From Micromonospora nigra (GTDB lineage: Bacteria > Actinomycetota > Actinomycetes > Mycobacteriales > Micromonosporaceae), in assembly GCF_900091585.1 (NCBI RefSeq), contig NZ_FMHT01000003.1, forward strand, positions 2,403,501 to 2,467,500: a DNA stretch of 64,000 nucleotides, in the 5' to 3' direction. The translations under genes and the position numbers were made by a program. The stretch's first letter is position 1, and the number at the start of each line of letters is the position of its first letter. A model generated the notes under the pieces. That model searched no databases, was not told the origin of the DNA, and worked only from the letters and a program-made list of their open reading frames with translations. Below are positions 26,669-40,302 of this stretch, one piece after another.

Positions 26669-27763
26669 ATGCCCCCTCACGCGTACCGGCCCGAGGCCCT
26701 GGCCTGGCAGGTCTTCCGCGGCTCGGCCGCCGTCCGTCGCGACCTGCTCACCGCACACCAACTCCGCAGCTCCGCGTGGGTACGACTGCGCCACGACGTG
26801 TACGCCGACGCGCGACTCGCACGAGACCATGCCCTGGCCTGTCGTGCCGTCGCACTGCAACTGCCCGCCGGATCGGCGATCGCCGGCCCGTCGGCGGCGT
26901 TCCTGCACGGCGTCGCGCACGCCGCCAAGTTCACCGACGACGTCCACGTGGTCGTGCCGGCCGGTGCCGGGCTGCGCAGCCAGCGCGGCCTGCGGGTGCA
27001 CACGGCCGGCTCACCGCAGGGTTTCGTCCCGGCCAGCGTGACCATGAAGTCTGGTGCGGGGCAGGGCGGCGAACAGTGCCTCCGTGCTGGTCACGGCACG
27101 TCTGGCGCACTCCACCGTCGGGCTGGCACCCACCAGCCACGCGACGGTGATGGTGCCACCATGACCCGCGCGGATCCGTGGCCGGCCACCGCAGACCTGA
27201 CCAGCGTTTCCGCAGCAGCACGCGCGGGGTCTCCCCTTCTCCCCCGCACGGATCCCACAGCAGCCGCCTGGGAGTCGGCCGTCTGGCTGGAGCCGCTCCG
27301 TTCCGTCGCCATCGTCGACAGCTTGCTCGGCCGAGGGCTGACGACCGCCGTCGCTCTCGCCGAGGTGGCAGCGGCGTACGCCCACCGGCCCGGCGCCCGG
27401 CGGGCCCGATGGGTGTTCGGCCTGGCCGATGCTGGCGCGCAGTCGCCACCAGAGTCCCAGCTGAGGGTCCGGCTGGTGCTGGCCGGGATTCCCCGCCCGG
27501 TCACCCAGCACCCGGTGCGCGTGCCTGGCGGTCCGGTCCTGCACCCGGACCTGGCCTGGCCGGAATACCGGGTGGCGGTGGAGTACGACGGGCTGTGGCA
27601 CGCCGGCCGGGAGCACCTGCACCGGGGCCGGCAGCGCCTCAACCAGCTCGTGGGTGCCGGCTGGCTGGTGCTGCACGTCACCAGCCAACGCCTGTACCGC
27701 GACTTCCCCGCTGTCGCCCGCGAAGTCCGTGCCGCACTCGTCTCCCGGGGGTGGCGTCGATGA
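26669..27763 (+). CDS. DUF559 (Vsr-like nuclease fold) protein with an in-frame internal insert
   Basis: 364 residues. The N-terminal part resembles the AbiEi-type helix-turn-helix seen in this actinobacterial family (VRRDLLTAHQLRSSAWVRLRHDVYAD). The C-terminal part has the DUF559 pattern PDLAWPEYRVAVEYDGLWHAGR, then QRLNQLVGAGWLVLHVTSQRLYRD, with acidic residues at the expected nuclease-fold positions. Between SVTMKSG (about 27050) and AAWESAVWLEPLRS (about 27270) is an atypical stretch of roughly 70 codons that keeps frame but looks unlike family sequence. The function of this abundant family is not established. No ribosome site decides the start. Confidence 0.7.
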   Translation: MPPHAYRPEALAWQVFRGSAAVRRDLLTAHQLRSSAWVRLRHDVYADARLARDHALACRAVALQLPAGSAIAGPSAAFLHGVAHAAKFTDDVHVVVPAGAGLRSQRGLRVHTAGSPQGFVPASVTMKSGAGQGGEQCLRAGHGTSGALHRRAGTHQPRDGDGATMTRADPWPATADLTSVSAAARAGSPLLPRTDPTAAAWESAVWLEPLRSVAIVDSLLGRGLTTAVALAEVAAAYAHRPGARRARWVFGLADAGAQSPPESQLRVRLVLAGIPRPVTQHPVRVPGGPVLHPDLAWPEYRVAVEYDGLWHAGREHLHRGRQRLNQLVGAGWLVLHVTSQRLYRDFPAVAREVRAALVSRGWRR

Positions 27764-27958
27764 CGGGGCGCTACGGGACTCCGCTCCGCTCGGCGACGAC
27801 CCGACCCGGCTTGCGGCAAGCCGCGGTATCCCCCGGCCCGGAAACCGCACTGTGCCGCAACCCGGCCCACACTCACCCGGGCCCTCCCCGCACACCCGCC
27901 CAGGCCCGCCGTATACCCGTCCGGGCTCTCCGAACCCCCGCCTGGGCAGTGCGCGCAG

Positions 27959-27989
27959 CGGCCCGGTCGAGATCGACTCGACCGGGCCG
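27959..27989 (-). terminator. Strong terminator hairpin after the subtilase gene
   Basis: Perfect 13-bp inverted repeat (27959-27971 and 27977-27989) with a 5-nt loop, 13 nt beyond the subtilase stop. It may act in both directions between the convergent DUF559 and subtilase genes. The rest of the 27764-28002 gap is low-complexity C-rich sequence. Confidence 0.75.
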
Positions 27990-28002
27990 CCGTGGCCGTC
28001 CG

Positions 28003-29697
<1,695 letters not shown>

Positions 29698-29752
29698 ATC
29701 GGATCCTCTCGTTGAGGGACGTGGCAGCCATCAGACATCAATGAATGGCAGT

Positions 29753-30472
29753 TCACCAGATCACCGCCGGAGTTACGGGGGAAGATTCGTTTTGCCCGGA
29801 CCAACGGGCGAGCAGGGCGGGCAGGTCCGCCACCGTGGACAGTTCGGCGTCGGGGGTGACGCCGGGCGGTCGGGCGACACCGAGCCGGTTGAGCCAGACC
29901 GCGCGCAGGCCGGCACGCTGCGCCGCGACGACGTCGTGGGCCGGGTTGTCGCCCACGTGCACGACCTGCTCGGCCCGCGCCCCTGACGCACCGACCACGG
30001 CGGCGAAGAACTCCGGGGCGGGCTTCTTCGGCAGTCCGTTCTCGTGCGCGTACCGTTCGAACGCGAACTGCCGGGCGAGCCCGCAGCGTTCGGCACGGCT
30101 GTTGCCGTTGGTGGCGAAACCGAGTGTCCACCGGCCACGCAGCGCAGCCAGCGCAGGCAGGACGTCGGGAAACGGCCGGGTCAGCGCGTACCGGCGGGCG
30201 AAGAACACCGCTGCCAGCTCGTCCAGGTGGGATCGGAGCCCCGCCCGGGCTGCGGACCGGGCCAGCGCCGCCCGCCTGATCTCCACCACCGGGGCGGCCG
30301 CCCACTCGCCGAGGACGGCACCCCAGTCCGACTCCAGATCCGCGAGCGTGACCTCGGCCGCCGCCGGGGTCAGCCGCCGCATCTGTTCCAGTACGGCCAC
30401 CAGGCCCCCGGTCACCGCCGGGCGAAGGTCGACCAGAGTCTCGTCGGCGTCGAACACGACGGTGGTCAGCAC
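29753..30472 (-). CDS. HAD-superfamily hydrolase
   Basis: 239 residues. Motif I FDADET (nucleophile Asp8), motif II in LGFATNGNSR, conserved Lys in GLPKKPAPEFF and motif III HVGDNPAHDVVAA. An inserted helical cap (residues 15-95) makes it a subfamily I enzyme. Likely a small-molecule phosphatase; the substrate is unknown. Its GTG start follows a G-run. It lies 13 bp downstream of the EamA gene and is presumably co-transcribed. Confidence 0.85.
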   Translation of the reverse strand: MLTTVVFDADETLVDLRPAVTGGLVAVLEQMRRLTPAAAEVTLADLESDWGAVLGEWAAAPVVEIRRAALARSAARAGLRSHLDELAAVFFARRYALTRPFPDVLPALAALRGRWTLGFATNGNSRAERCGLARQFAFERYAHENGLPKKPAPEFFAAVVGASGARAEQVVHVGDNPAHDVVAAQRAGLRAVWLNRLGVARPPGVTPDAELSTVADLPALLARWSGQNESSPVTPAVIW

Positions 30473-30485
30473 ACCCCCCAGGGTC

Positions 30486-31484
30486 TCACGGAAGCGTGGC
30501 CGTCGGGACGGCCGTCGGCCTCGGCTCGGCGGCCGTCGGCACCAGCTCGACGGCCGTCGGCCCCAGTGCGGGCACCCGGAGTTCGTCGACCCGGACCAGG
30601 GCCACCCCGGCGACGATCAGCGCGCCTCCGAGGAGCTGGACGGCGGTGGGCAGCTCGCCCAGCACGAGCCAGGCGATCAGCACCGCGAACATCACCTCGG
30701 TCAGCCCCACGAACGAGGCGAGCCGGGAGCCGAGCACCCGGGTGGCGGCGATTCCGGCGAGGTACGCGACCACGGCCGCCACCAGCACCAGCCCCACCAC
30801 CGGCACCAGCCAGCTGGTATGCAGGCCGCCGAAGTCGACCGAACCGAGGGTGACGCTCAGTGGCAGCGCCCCGACGACGCCGAGCAGCAGAAGCACGCTC
30901 GCCCCGACGGCCATCCCGCCGCTGGCCAGCACGACCGAGGGCAGGCCCTCGTCGACCCGTCCGGCCAGCACGAAGTACCCGGCCAATCCCACGGCCGCGC
31001 CGAGCCCCCACAGCACGCCCACCGGGTCGAGGCCGCCGGCACCCGCCACGTCGAGCACCAGACCCAGTCCGACGAGCGCGGCCACCGAGCCGGCCACGGC
31101 GAGGCGTCGGGGGCGCTGGCCGTGCACCAACCACATCCAGCCCACGACGAGAACGATGCCGAGGAACTCCAGCAACAGGGCGATCCCGACGGGCAGGTAC
31201 CGCACGGCGTTGAAGAAGCAGACCTGGGCGAGTGCGACACCGAGCAGGCCGAAGACACCGATCGTGGCGAGGTTGCGGCGCAGCACCGCCCACCGGCCAC
31301 GCAGCGCGAGCGCCGCCGGGGCCGCCAGGATGAGAGCGGCCAGGCCGACGCGGACGACGACGAGAGCCGGGGCCGACCAGCCGCCGTCGATCAGCGGGCG
31401 GGCGAACGTACCCGAGGTGGCGAAGGTGACCGCAGAGAGCAGAGCCAGGGTCAGGCCGACAACGGCGGTGGGAGGTTGGCGCAT
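30486..31484 (-). CDS. EamA/DMT-superfamily transporter
   Basis: 332 residues with ten predicted TM segments in two five-helix EamA repeats (first ending near GIVLVVGWMWLV, second near LLGGALIVAGVALV). This is the RhaT/YdcZ-type exporter of amino acids or metabolites. The C-terminal 35 residues are a soluble Pro/Thr/Ala-rich tail built from a short repeated DNA string. AGGAG precedes the ATG. Divergent (76 bp) from a CGNR zinc-finger regulator that may control it. Confidence 0.85.
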   Translation of the reverse strand: MRQPPTAVVGLTLALLSAVTFATSGTFARPLIDGGWSAPALVVVRVGLAALILAAPAALALRGRWAVLRRNLATIGVFGLLGVALAQVCFFNAVRYLPVGIALLLEFLGIVLVVGWMWLVHGQRPRRLAVAGSVAALVGLGLVLDVAGAGGLDPVGVLWGLGAAVGLAGYFVLAGRVDEGLPSVVLASGGMAVGASVLLLLGVVGALPLSVTLGSVDFGGLHTSWLVPVVGLVLVAAVVAYLAGIAATRVLGSRLASFVGLTEVMFAVLIAWLVLGELPTAVQLLGGALIVAGVALVRVDELRVPALGPTAVELVPTAAEPRPTAVPTATLP

Positions 31485-31508
31485 CGGAACCGCTCCTGGC
31501 TGTCATGA

Positions 31509-31531
31509 GTCATCGGAATTAGGATGATGAC
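31509..31531. promoter_or_regulatory. Imperfect inverted repeat between the EamA and CGNR genes
   Basis: GTCATC (31509-31514) and GATGAC (31526-31531) are inverted around an AT-richer spacer that includes TAGGAT, a possible -10 for the CGNR gene. Candidate operator; weak. Confidence 0.3.
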
Positions 31532-31560
31532 GCTAGGCGGGTCCGACGACAGGAGTCAAG

Positions 31561-32103
31561 TTGCTTTTCACCCATGACACCAACTGCGCGTTGATCACCG
31601 CCACCGCCCTGGTCAACACCGCTGGCCCCAACCACGAGGGATTGCCCGACGCTGCGGCACTCGCCGCCTTCCTCGCCACTCACGCGTTCACCGGCCGTCA
31701 TGAACGCACCCAGGCCGAGCTGCGATCGGTGCGGGCGCTGCGGCCCCGGCTGCGCCAGATCTGGGACGCCGACACCGACGAGGTGGTCTCGATCGTCAAC
31801 GGTCTGCTCCGCAAGCACCGCGCGTTGCCGCAGCTCATCACCCACGACGACGAGCCGTACCACCTGCACGCCGTCCCTCGGGACGCGCCGCTGGCCACCC
31901 GGATGGCGGTCGAGGCGGCGATGGCGACGGCCGACCTCGTCCGCGCCGGTGAACTGCGCAGGCTGCGGCGCTGCGACCACCCGGACTGCGACAACGTGTT
32001 CGTGGACCTGTCGAAGAACCGTTCCCGTAGGTTCTGCGACACCGGCTGCGGCAACCGGGTCGCCGTCACCGCCTACCGGGCCCGCCGCTCCGCCCGCCCC
32101 TGA
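31561..32103 (+). CDS. CGNR zinc-finger transcriptional regulator (ABATE domain)
   Basis: 180 residues. The N-terminal ABATE-type domain (FTHDTNCALITATALVNT, LRPRLRQIWDADTD) is followed by the CGNR zinc finger (RRCDHPDCDNVFVDLSKNRSRRFCDTGCGNRVAV). These proteins are DNA-binding regulators. The start is a TTG supported by AGGAG 5 nt upstream, an unusual codon but the only one with a ribosome site. Divergent from the EamA gene, the likeliest target. Confidence 0.88.
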   Translation: MLFTHDTNCALITATALVNTAGPNHEGLPDAAALAAFLATHAFTGRHERTQAELRSVRALRPRLRQIWDADTDEVVSIVNGLLRKHRALPQLITHDDEPYHLHAVPRDAPLATRMAVEAAMATADLVRAGELRRLRRCDHPDCDNVFVDLSKNRSRRFCDTGCGNRVAVTAYRARRSARP

Positions 32104-32346
32104 CCCACCGCCCCGCACCGCACCTCCCTGCGCCGCGCCGCACCGGGTCACACCACACCCGCACGACGACGCACCCACGGTGCCGCACCACCCTGCGCCG
32201 CACCGCGCCGGAGCGAGCCGCCGCGTCGGTGAGAGCACAAACGCACTCAGCTCGGGAGGCACCAGCCAGCAGCTAGCAGGAGGGCGGTCAACAGGTAGCG
32301 GTCGACAGGAGGGCGGGCAGGCAGCGGTGGTCCCACCGGGCGAGGG

Positions 32347-33747
32347 TCAGGGATGGGTCATCCGGAGCAGGTCCAGGGTCTCGTCGAGCTGGGTCTCGGT
32401 GAGCGTGCCCGAGTCGACGTGCCCACGGGCGATCACCACCTCCTTGATGGACACCTGCCTGGCCAACGACTCCTTGGCGATGGAGGCGGCCTCGTCGTAC
32501 CCGAGGTAGTGGTTGAGCGGGGTGACGATCGACGGCGAACCCGCCGCGTACGCCAGGCAGACCTCGGCGTCCGCGACCACGCCGACCACGCAACGGTCCG
32601 CCAGCAGCCGGCTCGACGCGGCCAGCAGCTTGATCGATTCCAGGATGTTGCGGGCCATGACGGGCAGCATGACGTTGAGTTCGAAGTCGCCCTGCGAACC
32701 GGCGAAGGCGATGGTGGCGTCGTTGCCGATCACCTGGGCGCAGACCTGCCGCACGGCCTCGCAGACCACCGGGTTCACCTTGCCGGGCATGATCGACGAG
32801 CCGGGCTGGAGGTCGGGGATGCGTAGTTCGCGCAGGCCCGCCCGAGGGCCGGAACCCATCCAGCGAATGTCGTTGGCGACCTTGTAGAGCCCGACGGCGA
32901 CCGTCCGCAACTGGCCGGACGTCTCCACCAGGGCGTCCCGGGCCCCCTGCGCCTCGAAGTGGTTGCGCGCCTCGGTCAGCGGCAGCCCCGTCGAGTTTCG
33001 CAACCTGTCGATGACCCTCTCCGCGAACCCGAGCGGAGTGTTGATGCCGGTGCCCACGGCGGTGCCGCCCAGGGGCAGCTCGGCCAGCCGGGGCAGGGCC
33101 CCTTCCAGCCGCTCGATGCCGTAGCGGACCTGCGCGGCGTACCCACCGAACTCCTGGCCGAGCGTGACGGGGGTGGCGTCCATCAGGTGGGTACGCCCGG
33201 CCTTCACCACCGTCTCGAACTCCTCGGCCTTGGCCTCCAGGGCCTGCGCCAGGTGGGCCAGGGCGGGCAGCAGGTCCCGCGCGACGGCCTCGGTGGCCGC
33301 CAGGTGGATCGAGGACGGGAAGACGTCGTTGCTGGACTGGGAGGCGTTGACGTCGTCGTTCGGATGCACGTCCCGACCCAGCTCCCGGCTGGCCAGGGTG
33401 GCGATGACCTCGTTGGTGTTCATGTTCGACGAGGTGCCGGAGCCGGTCTGGAACACGTCGACGGGGAACTGGTCGTCGTACCCGCCGTCGGCCACGTGCG
33501 CCGCCGCCGCGGCGATCGCCGCCGCCACGTTCGCGTCGATCACGCCCAACTCGCCGTTGACCTCGGCCGCCGCGCCCTTGATCTGGGCCAGTGCCCGGAT
33601 CTGCGCCGGCTCGATCCCCCGGCCGGAGATCGGGAAGTTCTGCACCGCCCGCTGGGTCTGCGCCCGCCACAGCGCGTCGGCGGGCACCTCCACCTCGCCC
33701 ATCGAGTCGCGTTCGATCCGGTAGCCCGTCGCCTCTGGAGTCGTCAC
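32347..33747 (-). CDS. fumC: Fumarate hydratase, class II
   Basis: 466 residues, the normal length. Fumarase/aspartase superfamily with [15 protein letters not shown], the [17 protein letters not shown] region and the signature [11 protein letters not shown]. The iron-independent enzyme interconverts fumarate and L-malate in the TCA cycle. GTG at 33747 is preferred to ATG at 33756 on ribosome-site spacing (CAGGATGG). It follows the AfsR-type regulator gene on the same strand. The 240-bp region downstream (32104-32346) has no gene, only C-rich sequence and two CAGGAGGGCGG copies. Confidence 0.93.
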   Translation of the reverse strand: MTTPEATGYRIERDSMGEVEVPADALWRAQTQRAVQNFPISGRGIEPAQIRALAQIKGAAAEVNGELGVIDANVAAAIAAAAAHVADGGYDDQFPVDVFQTGSGTSSNMNTNEVIATLASRELGRDVHPNDDVNASQSSNDVFPSSIHLAATEAVARDLLPALAHLAQALEAKAEEFETVVKAGRTHLMDATPVTLGQEFGGYAAQVRYGIERLEGALPRLAELPLGGTAVGTGINTPLGFAERVIDRLRNSTGLPLTEARNHFEAQGARDALVETSGQLRTVAVGLYKVANDIRWMGSGPRAGLRELRIPDLQPGSSIMPGKVNPVVCEAVRQVCAQVIGNDATIAFAGSQGDFELNVMLPVMARNILESIKLLAASSRLLADRCVVGVVADAEVCLAYAAGSPSIVTPLNHYLGYDEAASIAKESLARQVSIKEVVIARGHVDSGTLTETQLDETLDLLRMTHP

Positions 33748-33805
33748 GCGTACCATCCTGCCGCGCCGCGCCCCGCCGTGCAGATGATCGGGCCAGCGGG
33801 CGGGC

Positions 33806-36784
33806 TCAGCCCAGTTCGACGAGCAGCCGTCGCACCTCGAGCCGGTCCGGCACGTCGAGTTGCTCGAACAGCGCCAGCGCCCGGGTCCAGTGCGAGCGGG
33901 CGGCGACCGGCTCGGTGGGCCGCAGGCAACGGGCGATCCCGTCGAGCGCACGGGCCTGCTCGTACCGATGGTTGATCTTCGTGGTGTCGCGGAGCACGCG
34001 ACGGAACAGGTCAAGCGCGCTCGGCATGTCCCCCAGTTCCAGGAGCGATCGGGCCAGCAGGTTGCGGGAGGCACACTGCCCCACCCGGTCACCGGCCTCG
34101 GTGATCGCGATCAGCGCCTCCCGGTGCAGGGCCGCAGCCTCCTCGGGCCGCCCCGACTCCCGCTCGATCACCCCCAGCTCGTTGAGCACCTCCCCCTCGT
34201 TGAACCGGTTGCCCAGCGCGTGGTGCCGGCGCAGCGCCGCCCGCAACAGCCGCCGGGCTGGCACCAGGTCGCCCATCCGGCGGCGGGCGGCTCCGGTGTG
34301 CCCCAGCGCGTTCGCCAACTCCCGGTGGTCGGCCATCTCGCGTGACAGCATCAGGTGTTTCCGGCAGATCCGCAGCGCCTGCTCGTGGCGTCCCCAGTGC
34401 AGGTAGGCGTAGGCCACGTTGTTGAGCAGCGCGGTCACCTCGGCGCTGCGGTCGATGCTCTGCAACAGCCGCGCCGCCTCGTTGAAGTAGTCGATGGCGC
34501 GCTGGTGATTGCCCTCGGCCACGCACGCGCTGCCCAGGTTCCACAGGATGTTCGCCAGCGGACCGTCCGGCCCCTGCCGCCGGCTCAGCTCCGCCGCGCG
34601 CTCCATCAACCGCACCGCGTGCGGGAACCGGGCCAGCCGGAAGTAGCCGGACGCCAGATAGTTGAGCATCAACGCCACCGCCGGCTCGTCGCCCAGCGCC
34701 TCCGCCGCCCGCAACCCGACCGTGTGCATCTCGATCAGCTCGTCGAGCTGCCCACCGTTGAAGTAGGGCCGCCAGCAGGCCCGCGCGAGCTGCCAGCAGT
34801 GGCGTGGGAAGTCGTCCTCCGCCAGCCGCGCCAGCGCGGTCAGCGTCGCCCGGTTCTCGTCGAGCCAGCCGAGCCCCTGCGGCGTACACACCGCGACCAG
34901 GTCGGGACGGGGCGGATCGGGCAGCACGAAGTTACGGCGGTTACCCGGCGACTCGACCGTACGGGCGATCGCGGCGGCCACGTGCAGGTGGTGGTCGAGC
35001 AACCGCTGCACCGCGGCGCGGCGCTGCACCGCGTGGGCTGGCTCGGCCAACAGGGTCCGGGCGTACTCGCGGACCAGGTCGTGCAGGCAGTACCGACCCG
35101 GCGCCGGCTCGTCGACCAGGTGGGCGTCCACCAGTTCGTCCAGCACGTCCTGCGCCTCGGGCATGGGCAGGTCCGCGAGCGCGGCGGCGACGGTGTTGTC
35201 GAACCGGCCACCCGGGTGCAGCCCGAGCAGCCGGAGCAGGCGCTGCGCCGCCACCGACACCTGGGCGTACGACAGGGCGAAGGCGTCGCCGACGGAGCGC
35301 TGCCCGGCGGCCAGCTCCGCCAGCGGGTCGCTCGCCTCCCGCAGGCGCTCGACCAGGTCGGTGATCCGCCAGCGGGGACGGTGGGCCAGGCGGGCGCCGG
35401 CCAACCGGATCGCCAGGGGCAGGTAGCCGCAGCGGTGGGCCACCTCGGCCGCCGCCTCCGGTTCGGCCGCCACCCGCACCTCCCCGGCCACCCGGCCCAG
35501 CAGCTCGACCGCCTCCTCGGGTTCGAGGACCGGCAACGAGGAGGGGCGGCCCTCGTCCAGGCCCACCAGCCGGCGACGGCTGGTGATGAGGGTGAGGCAG
35601 CCGCGGCCGGTGGGCAGCAGGGGTGCCACCTGGTCGGCGTCCGCGGCGTTGTCCAGCAGGAGCAGCGCACGTCGGCCGGCGAGTTCGGTACGCCACAGCG
35701 CGAGGCGGTCGTCCGGGTCCGGGGGGATCCGCTCCTGCGGCACGCCCAACTGCCGCAACAGGGCCGCCGAGGCCGTCGCCGGGGTCAACGGCGCGCGGTC
35801 GCTGTGCCCGTGCAGGTCGATGAAGAGCTGGGCGTCCGGGTACCGGTCGGCGAGCCGGGTCGCGAGGTGCACCGCGAGGGTGGTCTTGCCGCTGCCCGCC
35901 ATCCCGTCGACGAGTTGGATCCGGGCGCGGTTCTCCTCGATCTCCTTGACCAGGCGCGCGATCGTCTCCTGCCGTCCGGTGAAGTCGCTGATCGCCCGGG
36001 GCAGTCCCCGGGCGGGTGCCGTCGCCGCCCGCCCGGGGTCGACGACGGCCAGGTCTCCGGCGAGCACCCGCTGGTGCAACTCCTGCAATGCGGCCCCCGG
36101 CTCGATGCCCAACTCCTCGGCGTAGAGCCGGCGACCGTCGCGGTAGGCGGTGAGCGCGTCGGCCTGCCGGCCGACGGCGGACAGGGCGAGCATGAGCTGC
36201 CCCCGCAGCCGGTCCCGCAGCGGGTGCCGCTGCACCGCCTCGGTCAGCTCGTCGACCAGGTGAGCGGCCAGGCCGAGACGCAGCTCGACGTCGACGCACT
36301 CCTCCAGCACCGCGAGCCGCTGCTCGTCGAGGGCCTGGGCCCGCCCTCGTACGCTGCGGACGGTGACGCCGGCCAGCGCCGGGCCGCGCCACAGCGCCAG
36401 GCCGGTCCGGTAGTGCCGGCGGGCCTCGGCGGTGCGACCGTTGTCGACGGCGGTCCGGGCGGCGTCCACGGCGCGGGCGAAGACCTCGGCGTCCAGGTCC
36501 TGCGGCCCGATCCGGGCCGCGTAGCCGACGGGGTCGGTGACGATCGTCTCCGGCGGCAGGCCGAGCCGGGCGAGCCGCTGGCGCAGCCGCGACACGCAGG
36601 TCTGCAACTGGGCCCGGGCGGTGGCCGGCGGACGCTCCTCCCACACGGCGTCGACCAGTTCCTCGACGGCGACGACGCGGTTGGCGCGCAGCAGCAGCAC
36701 CGCGAGGACGGTCCGGTCCCGCCCGGCGGAGACGGTGGCTTCGCCCCCACCGACCCGGAGTGGCCCCAGGATCTGAAACCGCAT
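33806..36784 (-). CDS. AfsR/SARP-family regulator (BTAD + NB-ARC + TPR)
   Basis: 992 residues. An OmpR-like winged helix ([34 protein letters not shown]) and BTAD domain occupy about 1-250. The NB-ARC ATPase follows with P-loop [15 protein letters not shown] and a Walker-B-like [11 protein letters not shown]. The C-terminal third is TPR-like helical repeats (residues about 700-980). This is the AfsR layout: a transcriptional activator with signal-gated oligomerisation. Ser/Thr kinases of the AfsK type are not visible nearby. ATG 36784 is chosen because the winged helix begins there and GGGGGAG precedes it closely. It sits between two fumarase genes, an unusual position for a SARP. Confidence 0.88.
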   Translation of the reverse strand: MRFQILGPLRVGGGEATVSAGRDRTVLAVLLLRANRVVAVEELVDAVWEERPPATARAQLQTCVSRLRQRLARLGLPPETIVTDPVGYAARIGPQDLDAEVFARAVDAARTAVDNGRTAEARRHYRTGLALWRGPALAGVTVRSVRGRAQALDEQRLAVLEECVDVELRLGLAAHLVDELTEAVQRHPLRDRLRGQLMLALSAVGRQADALTAYRDGRRLYAEELGIEPGAALQELHQRVLAGDLAVVDPGRAATAPARGLPRAISDFTGRQETIARLVKEIEENRARIQLVDGMAGSGKTTLAVHLATRLADRYPDAQLFIDLHGHSDRAPLTPATASAALLRQLGVPQERIPPDPDDRLALWRTELAGRRALLLLDNAADADQVAPLLPTGRGCLTLITSRRRLVGLDEGRPSSLPVLEPEEAVELLGRVAGEVRVAAEPEAAAEVAHRCGYLPLAIRLAGARLAHRPRWRITDLVERLREASDPLAELAAGQRSVGDAFALSYAQVSVAAQRLLRLLGLHPGGRFDNTVAAALADLPMPEAQDVLDELVDAHLVDEPAPGRYCLHDLVREYARTLLAEPAHAVQRRAAVQRLLDHHLHVAAAIARTVESPGNRRNFVLPDPPRPDLVAVCTPQGLGWLDENRATLTALARLAEDDFPRHCWQLARACWRPYFNGGQLDELIEMHTVGLRAAEALGDEPAVALMLNYLASGYFRLARFPHAVRLMERAAELSRRQGPDGPLANILWNLGSACVAEGNHQRAIDYFNEAARLLQSIDRSAEVTALLNNVAYAYLHWGRHEQALRICRKHLMLSREMADHRELANALGHTGAARRRMGDLVPARRLLRAALRRHHALGNRFNEGEVLNELGVIERESGRPEEAAALHREALIAITEAGDRVGQCASRNLLARSLLELGDMPSALDLFRRVLRDTTKINHRYEQARALDGIARCLRPTEPVAARSHWTRALALFEQLDVPDRLEVRRLLVELG

Positions 36785-36937
36785 CCGCTCCCCCGCCCCG
36801 GATCCGCGCACCTCCGCCAGAGTAGTCCGACGGTCACAGAAGTCGCTCACCGGCGTGATAGCGATGTGAGAGTGGATCGACAGCAGCGGTCACCACAATC
36901 GTCGCGGGTCGTCGGCGCATCGACGACCGACGGGGGC

Positions 36938-36975
36938 GGTGCGCCCGGCGGTCCCCTGTGGCCGGCGGGCGCACC
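36938..36975 (-). terminator. Terminator hairpin after class I fumarase
   Basis: Ten-bp inverted repeat (36938-36947 and 36966-36975) with an extended imperfect inner stem, beginning 8 nt past the fumarase stop codon. Confidence 0.6.
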
Positions 36976-36983
36976 GATGTCGG

Positions 36984-38654
<1,671 letters not shown>

Positions 38655-38662
38655 GAGCGGAA

Positions 38663-38668
38663 AGCCTA
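38663..38668 (-). promoter_or_regulatory. Candidate -10 element (TAGGCT) for class I fumarase
   Basis: TAGGCT ends 8 nt before the ATG at 38654, leaderless-type spacing. Confidence 0.4.
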
Positions 38669-38798
38669 GGGCAGAAGGGTCGATCAGTCCCACCCGCCGG
38701 GTCGGTCCTGGGACTCCGCTCTCATCCGGCGGCGTCTCATCCGGCGCCGTTTCACATCCGGCGGCGGCGTGGACCCTCGGCCGGAGCCACTCCGCCGG

Positions 38799-40244
38799 TC
38801 ACCCGTCCTTGCCGGGCTCGTCGCACCGTTCGTTCTTCGGACCACAGCTGCCCTGCGGGGCCGGATTGGGTCCGCCGGAGCCGGGGTCGCCCGGGTCCGG
38901 GTCGCCGCCGTCGCCGGACCGGGTCGGCTCGCCGGGGCCGCCGCCGAAACGGGCGTACCCGATCTCCCGCCCCTCGCCGATGATCATGCCACTGGGGCCG
39001 ACGGCGAGGACGTTCGCGGCGGTCCGCAGCACCGCCAGCTCGCGCCCGCTGCGCGGGTCCAGGGCCACCACGCGGGACGGCTTCTCGTCGACGATCACGG
39101 CCGCGTACGGGGTGAGCACCGCCCCCGCCTTCCCGCCCGCCGGCCGGGTCCACCGGGTACGCCCGCCGCCGAGCTCCCGGGCGGCCACCGCGTTGCCGTC
39201 GGCCGTACGGACCAGCGCGTGGCGGTCGTCGACCGCGAGCAGCCGCTCCCCGTCGCCGGTGACCAGCAGCAGCCGCCCGTCGTACCCGTCGAGGACCGCC
39301 TCCCGGCCGTCGGGTGCCACACCGATCAGGACGCTCCGCGCCCCCTGCGGGTCCTGGCGCTGCACGCAGCCGGCGTTGTCGGCGGTACGCAGGTTCAGCC
39401 CGGAGCGCTGCCACGCCTCCCGGCCGGTGGCCGGGTCCCGGCCGCTGAGCGCGAAGTAGCAGCTGCCGTCCCGCGAGACGGCGGACAGCCGCAGCAGCCG
39501 GCCGCCGATCACCGCGAGCCGCTCGTCGCGGCCCGGCTCCACGTTGACCAGCACCCGGCCGGTGGCGGTGTCGACCACGTGCACCCGCCCGTCGACGGGG
39601 AAGCCGAGCAGCGGCGGCACCGGCTCGGGTCCGGCGACCTGCTCGTCGACCCGCCGGGCCCCGAGCCGGCGGGTGTCCAGCAGGTTCGGGTTGTCGGCGA
39701 ACAGGCCGGTGCTGACGCCGGGCAGAAACGCCGTCCACAGCGGTTGCGTGCCGCGCGGATCCCAGGCGCGCAGGGTGCAGTCGGTGGCCTCGAAGCAGCG
39801 GGCGTCGAGCAGCAGGTTCCGGTACGTCCACACGGCCACCGCGTCGTCGTCGCGCCGCCGGGTCACGCCGGTGGTGGGGTCGAGCACCTCGTACCCCTTG
39901 ACCAGCAGCTTGCCCACGACGACGACCGCGTCCTTCTCACCGCCGGTCACCGCCGCCCAGTCGGCCTTGCGGTCCCACAGCGGGGTGCCGTCGGCGAGAC
40001 GGCGGGCCTCGACCCGGGTGCGCTGCTCCACGAGGACGGTGTCGCCGGCGAAGGTGACGCTGCGGGGGGTGCCGCCGATGCGGTGCTGCCAGGCCACGTC
40101 CGGTTCGGAGATCGGGGAGCGCTTGTTCACCCAGTCCCACATGCCGGGGAAGGGGTTCCACACCCCGGTGGCGGCGAGCACCACCACGACGATCAGCCCG
40201 AGCAGCAGCCCGCCACGTACGCCGGGGCCGCCCTCCTTCGCCAC
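38799..40244 (-). CDS. Membrane-anchored PQQ-type beta-propeller protein
   Basis: 481 residues. One N-terminal TM segment (GGLLLGLIVVVVLAATGVW) anchors an extracytoplasmic beta-propeller of repeated 'xVxALDPRSGREL', 'VxVLDTATGRVL' and 'RRLADGTPLWDRK' blades. Cys pairs (CFEATDC, DNAGC) suggest oxidative folding outside. The C-terminus is a Gly/Asp/Pro-rich tail. Function unknown. A second, shorter protein of the same architecture lies at 47163-48410. GTG start with TACCGT 6 nt upstream and no ribosome site. Confidence 0.7.
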   Translation of the reverse strand: MAKEGGPGVRGGLLLGLIVVVVLAATGVWNPFPGMWDWVNKRSPISEPDVAWQHRIGGTPRSVTFAGDTVLVEQRTRVEARRLADGTPLWDRKADWAAVTGGEKDAVVVVGKLLVKGYEVLDPTTGVTRRRDDDAVAVWTYRNLLLDARCFEATDCTLRAWDPRGTQPLWTAFLPGVSTGLFADNPNLLDTRRLGARRVDEQVAGPEPVPPLLGFPVDGRVHVVDTATGRVLVNVEPGRDERLAVIGGRLLRLSAVSRDGSCYFALSGRDPATGREAWQRSGLNLRTADNAGCVQRQDPQGARSVLIGVAPDGREAVLDGYDGRLLLVTGDGERLLAVDDRHALVRTADGNAVAARELGGGRTRWTRPAGGKAGAVLTPYAAVIVDEKPSRVVALDPRSGRELAVLRTAANVLAVGPSGMIIGEGREIGYARFGGGPGEPTRSGDGGDPDPGDPGSGGPNPAPQGSCGPKNERCDEPGKDG

Positions 40245-40250
40245 CGGACC

Positions 40251-40256
40251 ACGGTA
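40251..40256 (-). promoter_or_regulatory. Candidate -10 element (TACCGT) for the 481-residue propeller gene
   Basis: TACCGT ends 6 nt upstream of the GTG at 40244. Confidence 0.4.
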
Positions 40257-40302
40257 GCCACCCGGGTGGCCGGCGTCGGTCCGCCCTCCGGCGTGTCGCC
40301 GG

